Position numbers and translations under genes: made by a program. The notes beneath the pieces were generated by a model. That model searched no databases, was not told the origin of the DNA, and saw nothing but the letters and a program-made list of their open reading frames with translations. Below are positions 44,061 to 48,792 of a stretch of 48,792 bases of DNA, one piece after another. The stretch lies in contig NZ_JADEXQ010000043.1 of NCBI RefSeq assembly GCF_015207035.1, forward strand, positions 1 through 48,792, in the 5' to 3' direction. Each line of letters begins with the position of its first letter. Position 1 is the first letter of the stretch. Origin of the DNA: Romeriopsis navalis LEGE 11480 (GTDB lineage: Bacteria; Cyanobacteriota; Cyanobacteriia; Leptolyngbyales; Leptolyngbyaceae).

Positions 44061-45500
44061 ATGATTTCTGATTTATCGAGACATTTGCAGCAGCTCAATG
44101 TTGCGGCAGATTGGATTGGCCTCCGGGCCAATCGCGAAGTTGTTCGCAACCGCTCCGTCCGCGACGGCATCCCAACTGACAACGGCACCCAACTCAATCA
44201 AGGCGTCATGCTTGAAGTGTTGGTAAATGGCCAGATTGGCTATGCCGCAACTAACTCATTTCGCCTCGAAGACTTACGCGCCGCGGCGACCGCCGCACAG
44301 CAACGCGCCATCGCCGCAAGTGAATGGAATCTTTACCAAACACCGCTTTCCGCCCGCCCCAAGGTTGTCGGCTACTACGCTACACCAGTCGAAAAAGCCT
44401 TTGACGCCCTTAGCCCCGGCGAAATCAACGCACTATTAATCAAAGTTTGCCAGCACCTCAAAGTTTCGGACCAAATCGTTCAAGCCAGTGCCAGCGCCCT
44501 GCTGACGGAAACTGAATCTTGGTTTGTTAGCACCAATGGTTCCGAAGTCCATCAAAAGTTCTTCCGCATCGGTACAGATTTTGCAGCCACTGCCCAGGAA
44601 GGCAATCTCGTCCAACGTCGATCGGATAATGGCTGGTTTGCGCGTTGCTACCAAGGTGGCTTGGAGTATTTCCTCACGGATGACCTCTGGTCGCGCGTTG
44701 AAACCATTGGGGCGCAGGCCGTCGAACTGCTGAGTGCTGAAGAATGTCCCGAGGACACAACGACATTAGTGCTCGCGCCGGATCAAATGCTGCTGCAAAT
44801 CCATGAAAGTGTCGGGCATCCGCTCGAACTCGATCGCATCTTGGGCGATGAGCGGAACTACGCCGGTGGCAGTTTTGTGAACTTGGAAGACTTCGGCAAT
44901 CTGACCTACGGCTCAAAGTTAATGAACATTACCTTTGACCCCACAGTTTCGTCCGAATTTGCCAGCTACGCTTTTGATGACACTGGGGCACCCGCCACCC
45001 GTGAACATTTGATTCAAGAAGGCGTACTCAAACGGGGTTTGGGCAGCCTGGAAAGCCAAGCAAGGCTCGGCGTACCCGGCGTTGCCTGTAGTCGCGCTAG
45101 TTCCTGGAACCGCGCCCCGATCGACCGCATGGCTAACCTCAACTTAGAGCCCGGCGATACCAATATGGAGACGATGATCGGCAATATCGACCATGGCATC
45201 TATATGGAAGCAAATCGTTCCTGGTCGATCGATGACCAACGCCACAAGTTCCAATTCAGCTGTGAGTACGCCAAGCTGATTGAAAACGGTAAGTTGACGA
45301 AGACAATTCGCAATCCCAACTATCGCGGGATTACGCCAGAATTTTGGTCGAACCTGGTGATGCTGGGCGATCGCAGCACTTGGAAAATGTACGGGACGCC
45401 CAACTGTGGCAAAGGCGAACCGAATCAATGCATTACCGTCGGCCATGGCTCTCCCGTCGCCGCCTTTGCCAACGTGGAAGTATTTGGAGGCGCTGCATAA
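44061..45500 (+). CDS. tldD: TldD-family zinc metallopeptidase subunit
   Basis: A 479-residue protein matching the TldD/PmbA family, which forms a TldD-TldE heterodimeric protease that digests unfolded peptides and matures some ribosomally made peptides. The zinc site HExxxH is HESVGH at residues 248-253 (44802-44819), and a late cysteine at residue 449, in NCGKGEPNQ, is at the place of the metal-binding cysteine known from TldD. Family motifs GSLESQARLG and NPNYRGIT are present. There is no signal peptide; it should be cytoplasmic. ATG at 44061 lacks an obvious Shine-Dalgarno site, common in cyanobacteria. The stop codon overlaps the start of the partner gene. Confidence 0.9.
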   Translation: MISDLSRHLQQLNVAADWIGLRANREVVRNRSVRDGIPTDNGTQLNQGVMLEVLVNGQIGYAATNSFRLEDLRAAATAAQQRAIAASEWNLYQTPLSARPKVVGYYATPVEKAFDALSPGEINALLIKVCQHLKVSDQIVQASASALLTETESWFVSTNGSEVHQKFFRIGTDFAATAQEGNLVQRRSDNGWFARCYQGGLEYFLTDDLWSRVETIGAQAVELLSAEECPEDTTTLVLAPDQMLLQIHESVGHPLELDRILGDERNYAGGSFVNLEDFGNLTYGSKLMNITFDPTVSSEFASYAFDDTGAPATREHLIQEGVLKRGLGSLESQARLGVPGVACSRASSWNRAPIDRMANLNLEPGDTNMETMIGNIDHGIYMEANRSWSIDDQRHKFQFSCEYAKLIENGKLTKTIRNPNYRGITPEFWSNLVMLGDRSTWKMYGTPNCGKGEPNQCITVGHGSPVAAFANVEVFGGAA

Positions 45501-46825
45501 TGCTTGAACTTAGTTTTAACCAACTCGTTGATTTCTTAAACGACAACACCCCCGCCGATGCCGCTTTCACGATTAATCTGACGGCCGAAAACAGTCAATT
45601 TATTCGGTTTAATCAGGCCAAGGTGCGCCAAACTGGCCAGGTCCAAAATGGCGTGGTGCGACTGACTTATATGCAGCATCAGCGCAGTGGCTATTGGGAA
45701 TTTCCCCTCACAGGCGATCTCGATGTTGATCGCCAAGCCGCCGCATTCGCATTAGACAATCTCAAACAAGAAGTCCCAACCCTGCCCGAAGACCCTTATT
45801 TGGTCCTGCCACAAGGCAATGCCACCAGCCGCGAAATCCATGCTGGCGACCTGCTGGAAATGGACCAAGTTGAAGCCACACTCTTGCCCCGCGTGCTCGA
45901 TCTCGACTTTGCTGGGATCTATGCCGCCGGCCAGATTCTCCGGGGCTATGCCGACTCTGCGGGCCAAAAGCATTGGTTCTCTACGGATTCCTTCTCCCTG
46001 GACTATTCGGTCTTTACACCTGATGGTCAGGCAGTTAAAGGCACGCTCGCGGGGAATCACTGGAAACCACGGGTCTACGATCGCAAGATTCAGGAATCCC
46101 GCATTCAGCTGGCCCGCCTGAGTCGTCCGACCAAAACGTTGCGCCGTGGTCAATATCGCACCTATTTTGAACCCGCAGCCTTAGCGGAAATTTCCTATAT
46201 GCTTTCGTGGGAAGGGGTGAGCGAGGCCTGTTTCCAGCAGGGCAGCAGTTGTTTCGCCGCCATGCGCCGAGGCGAACGGCAGCTATCACCCAAGTTCTAT
46301 CTCCAAGAAAATTTCAGTCATGGACTGGTGCCTCGGTTCAACGAATTTGGCGAAGTTGCCCCGAATCAACTGCCGATTATTGCGCAGGGTAAGCTGAATC
46401 ATCTGCTGGTCTCATCGAAGACTGCCCAAGAGTACAAAATCGATGCCAATGGTGCGAACGAAACGGAAACGCTGCGGGCACCAGAAATTGGGACGGGGGA
46501 TTTATCGATCGAAGATGTTTTCCAAACCCTCGACACCGGCCTATATATTTCGAATTTGCATTATCTCAACTGGAGTGATCAGCCGACGGGACGCATCACT
46601 GGCATGACTCGCTATGCCTGCTTCTGGGTGGAGGATGGCGAAATTGTCGCGCCGATCGAGAATCTCCGGTTTGACGAAAGTCTCTACAACTTCTGGGGGG
46701 ATAAATTAATCGCCCTCACCGACACCCAGGAATTTATTCCCGACGTCGCATCCTACGGCAATCGTGCCTTGGGGGGCGTTTGGACACCCGGCATGCTGGT
46801 GGATGAATTTTCCTACACGCTATAA
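45500..46825 (+). CDS. tldE: TldE/PmbA-family partner of TldD
   Basis: A 441-residue protein. The start is ATG at 45500, which shares its A with the TAA of tldD (TAATG), with GGAGG nine bases upstream; the frame is open further upstream but that is overlap with tldD. The sequence follows the TldD/PmbA fold but lacks HExxxH, as expected for the non-catalytic TldE subunit. Conserved family parts include YKIDANGANETETLRAPEIG and TRYACFWVEDGEIVAPIEN. The overlap implies translational coupling and 1:1 production of the heterodimer. An intrinsic terminator follows. Confidence 0.88.
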   Translation: MLELSFNQLVDFLNDNTPADAAFTINLTAENSQFIRFNQAKVRQTGQVQNGVVRLTYMQHQRSGYWEFPLTGDLDVDRQAAAFALDNLKQEVPTLPEDPYLVLPQGNATSREIHAGDLLEMDQVEATLLPRVLDLDFAGIYAAGQILRGYADSAGQKHWFSTDSFSLDYSVFTPDGQAVKGTLAGNHWKPRVYDRKIQESRIQLARLSRPTKTLRRGQYRTYFEPAALAEISYMLSWEGVSEACFQQGSSCFAAMRRGERQLSPKFYLQENFSHGLVPRFNEFGEVAPNQLPIIAQGKLNHLLVSSKTAQEYKIDANGANETETLRAPEIGTGDLSIEDVFQTLDTGLYISNLHYLNWSDQPTGRITGMTRYACFWVEDGEIVAPIENLRFDESLYNFWGDKLIALTDTQEFIPDVASYGNRALGGVWTPGMLVDEFSYTL

Positions 46826-46886
46826 GTCCGATGGGGGAAGGTGAACCGCTGAAAAGCCTGTGAAACCTTGAGATTGTGATAACGCT

Positions 46887-46919
46887 GGGGTGTTGGCAAC
46901 TTTGCTGACACCCCTTTTA
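46887..46919 (+). terminator. Intrinsic terminator after tldE
   Basis: GGGGTGT (46887-46893) pairs with ACACCCC (46908-46914), extended by TGGC/GCTG with two wobble pairs, and is followed directly by TTTTATTT. It lies 61 bases after the tldE stop. Confidence 0.85.
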
Positions 46920-47625
46920 TTTGCAACGAGATGGCTGCACCTCCGGCTGATTCGGTATCGATGGCATTCATGACAGATGCGGCTCAAGCCGTTAGCCGTT
47001 CAACGAATTGCGATGTTTCCCAATAGAAGTACAGAGTGTATTCTGCCGGTTACGTCGGTAAATACTGAAAAATTGTGCAAGTCTTCTCCGTCAAAACACC
47101 ATCTGAAGTGCCGATGCTGACGCTTACTGCCGAAAACTCTACATGGCATTTCTTAAATTTTGAGATTTCTCAACTTATTGGTTCGTGGTAAATACGGATG
47201 CGATTTTTTTACGATTATTTCACCGTGTAAATGGTGTTTCTCATCAATTTTGCACAACTTCCTTGGCTGCGGCCCAGAATGGCTGTGCGGAATTCCTATC
47301 TCATCCTGATTTAGCACTTGCAACTATCAGTGCATCAATGCAGATGCGCCGCGTGATCGAGCAAGCGTGCTTGACGGGATTACTAGACTTAATCCATTAA
47401 CTCAACTGGATTGCTTCGTCCGTTTTAATGAACTTGTGCGATTCGCCTTGAGGTTCCAATCAAGGTCGGGGTTTCGACCCATCCAAACCGCCACTTCAAC
47501 ATTCCTCAACTGAGTCATCACCAAGCCATAAATGTCGCTGACTGGCCAATGCCAGCGGTATTTTCATGCGCTGATTTGTGGCTTATTCCGTTGCTCCAAT
47601 TGCCTCCTGAAGGATTAGTAATCGT
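46920..47625. other. Intergenic region upstream of the third DUF4347 gene
   Basis: About 700 bases without a convincing gene. A 71-codon frame at 47185-47400 has no start signal or recognisable family. A small GGTCG/CGACC hairpin lies at 47464-47479. The ribosome-binding site AAGGA for the next gene is at 47610-47614, eleven bases before its ATG. Confidence 0.5.
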
Positions 47626-48792
47626 ATGAATCGCCCAACTGATTTTGCTTTCTCCGCTCAGTCCACTGCTTGGCATCGTGCTGATCAACCGGTCACCGGG
47701 GGCGCACTGCCACTCACCACGTCGTTAAATCATGCCGCCGCCCGCTCAGTTCTCTTTATTGACAGTGGCGTCGAAGACTACAAGACATTGGTGCAGAGTG
47801 CAGCGGCCGGGACTGAGATTTATCGGTTGCGGGATGGGGTGGATGCGACCCAGCAGATTACCAATACTTTATTGGGCCGCAGTGGGATTGAGTCGGTGCA
47901 GATTGTCTCCCACGGCCGGGGTGGGGGATTGAAGTTGGGAGAGAGTTGGCTGAATGCGGCGAATCTCAGTACCTATGCGAATCAGTTGCGCAGTTGGGGG
48001 GAGGCGCTGACTGATTCGGCGGATATTTTGCTGTATGGCTGTAATGTTGGTGCGGGAGCAGCGGGTCAGGGGTTTGTGAATTTGCTGGCCCAGGCGACGG
48101 GAGCCGATGTAGCAGCCTCAGAGGATTTGACTGGGAATGCAGCCCTGGGCGGGGACTGGGTGCTGGAGGTAACGAGTGAAAATGGTCAGATTGAATCGCG
48201 GTCACTGATGGCAGCAGACTTCGGGTCGGTGCTTCAGACGTTTACGGTGACGAATACCGCGAATGATGGTGCAGGTTCGCTGCGGCAGGCAATTCAGGAT
48301 GCGAATGATACGGCTGGCGATGATGTTATCCAGTTTGATGGTGCAACGTTTGCGGATGGCAGTGTTGATACGCTCAATCTCAGTGCGGCGCTGCCCCGCA
48401 TTGATAGTAATGTGAGCTTGCGCGGGGGCAGTGATACGCTCGCGCTGACGGGAATTACGGATAGTACGCTGTTTTTTGTGGAAAGTGGCACAGTTTCGTT
48501 TCAGGACTTTGTGCTGGATGGTGGCGGGACAAATGGTAACCGTTTGATCTTTGTGGATGGGGGCAATGTCAATCTTACGGATATGACGTTGCAGAATGGT
48601 TTTGCCCAGGGCGGCGCTGGTAGTGGTGGTGGTTTGGGTGCAGGTGGTGCCCTATTTATCAATGAAGGTGCCACGGTCAACATTGCGAATACGAGTTTTC
48701 TGAATAATCAGGCGATCGGCGGTGCGGGTGGTACGGCGGGCGGTGCGGGGGGAGGACTGGCTGGTCTTCGTGGTTTCAAAGGCACTGGCAGC
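47626..48792 (+). CDS. Third DUF4347-headed surface protein with Pmp-like beta-helix, 3' end beyond the window
   Basis: The frame opens with ATG at 47626 (AAGGA eleven bases upstream, the same spacing as giant 2) and stays open for 389 codons to the window edge. Residues about 40-200 are a DUF4347 head with V-S-H-G (His96 at 47911) and L-L-Y-G-C-N (Cys139 at 48040). Next comes FTVTNTANDGAGSLRQAI, which matches the CSLREA-type motif that begins many bacterial beta-helix proteins. The visible body then shows chlamydial Pmp-like motifs GGALFI and FLNN in a Gly-rich helix. No Sec signal is seen. Codon use differs from the first two giants: 17 CAG to 1 CAA, with many GGG, GTG and TTG codons. It is probably another giant exported surface protein; total length unknown. 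Confidence 0.85.
   Translation, partial: MNRPTDFAFSAQSTAWHRADQPVTGGALPLTTSLNHAAARSVLFIDSGVEDYKTLVQSAAAGTEIYRLRDGVDATQQITNTLLGRSGIESVQIVSHGRGGGLKLGESWLNAANLSTYANQLRSWGEALTDSADILLYGCNVGAGAAGQGFVNLLAQATGADVAASEDLTGNAALGGDWVLEVTSENGQIESRSLMAADFGSVLQTFTVTNTANDGAGSLRQAIQDANDTAGDDVIQFDGATFADGSVDTLNLSAALPRIDSNVSLRGGSDTLALTGITDSTLFFVESGTVSFQDFVLDGGGTNGNRLIFVDGGNVNLTDMTLQNGFAQGGAGSGGGLGAGGALFINEGATVNIANTSFLNNQAIGGAGGTAGGAGGGLAGLRGFKGTGS

Noticed and set aside
45344-45499. Upstream extension of the tldE frame
   Set aside because: It overlaps the tldD coding end, and the residues do not match the family. ATG at 45500 has GGAGG at proper spacing and a TAATG overlap.
44061-46825. TldD/TldE as maturation protease of the giants or of a hidden peptide
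   Set aside because: TldD/E is a widespread conserved pair, no short precursor peptide gene is visible nearby, and only proximity links it to the giants.
47185-47400. 71-codon plus-strand frame before the third DUF4347 gene
   Set aside because: No start signal and no recognisable family; a chance frame in intergenic DNA is the simpler reading.

Overview
The window reads as a chromosomal piece of a cyanobacterium. The evidence is a scatter of GCGATCGC (HIP1-type) octamers and many CGATCG cores, a porin of the Lpg1974/Legionella-OMP type with a cyanobacterial-style coiled-coil N-terminus, and DUF4347-headed giant RTX proteins, which are typical of large-genome cyanobacteria. Genus cannot be fixed from the sequence alone. 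No tRNA, rRNA, CRISPR array, transposase or integrase was seen.

Layout: (1) 1-845, the 3' part of a zinc-dependent MDR alcohol dehydrogenase. (2) 846-1936, about 1.1 kb with no convincing gene. (3) 1937-24733, a 7598-residue giant: DUF4347 head, long beta-helical adhesin body, eight 116-residue tandem repeats, RTX beta-rolls, a seven-bladed FG-GAP-type propeller and a conserved RTX tail. (4) 25137-25997, a SurA/parvulin-like protein without the usual parvulin histidines. (5) 26225-40819, a second giant of 4864 residues with the same head, RTX supermodule, propeller and tail but a different body. (6) 40970-42214, an outer-membrane porin. (7) 42324-42902 and 43010-43594 on the minus strand, two paralogous OmlA/BLIP-like small lipoproteins, separated from the convergent porin gene by a strong bidirectional terminator. 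(8) 44061-46825, a translationally coupled tldD-tldE pair. (9) 47626 to the window end, a third DUF4347-headed gene, open at the edge, whose body is a CSLREA/Pmp-like beta-helix.

Inferred biology: regions 3-5 look like one surface-protein cassette. Two calcium-binding giants lacking Sec signals, hence probable type I secretion substrates, flank a cytoplasmic chaperone-like protein that may keep them unfolded or deliver them. No HlyB/HlyD/TolC exporter lies in the window, so it must be elsewhere. The porin, lipoproteins and TldD/E are probably ordinary neighbours.

The most striking observation concerns the shared DUF4347 head. In all three copies a Ser-His-Gly motif and an [Gly/Ala]-Cys-[Asp/Asn] motif are separated by exactly 43 residues (H103/C146, H118/C161, H96/C139). 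On reading the translations, that cysteine is the only one I find in each protein. This resembles the His-Cys dyad of caspase/CHAT-type (clan CD) peptidases and suggests a catalytic or self-processing head on otherwise cysteine-free extracellular giants.
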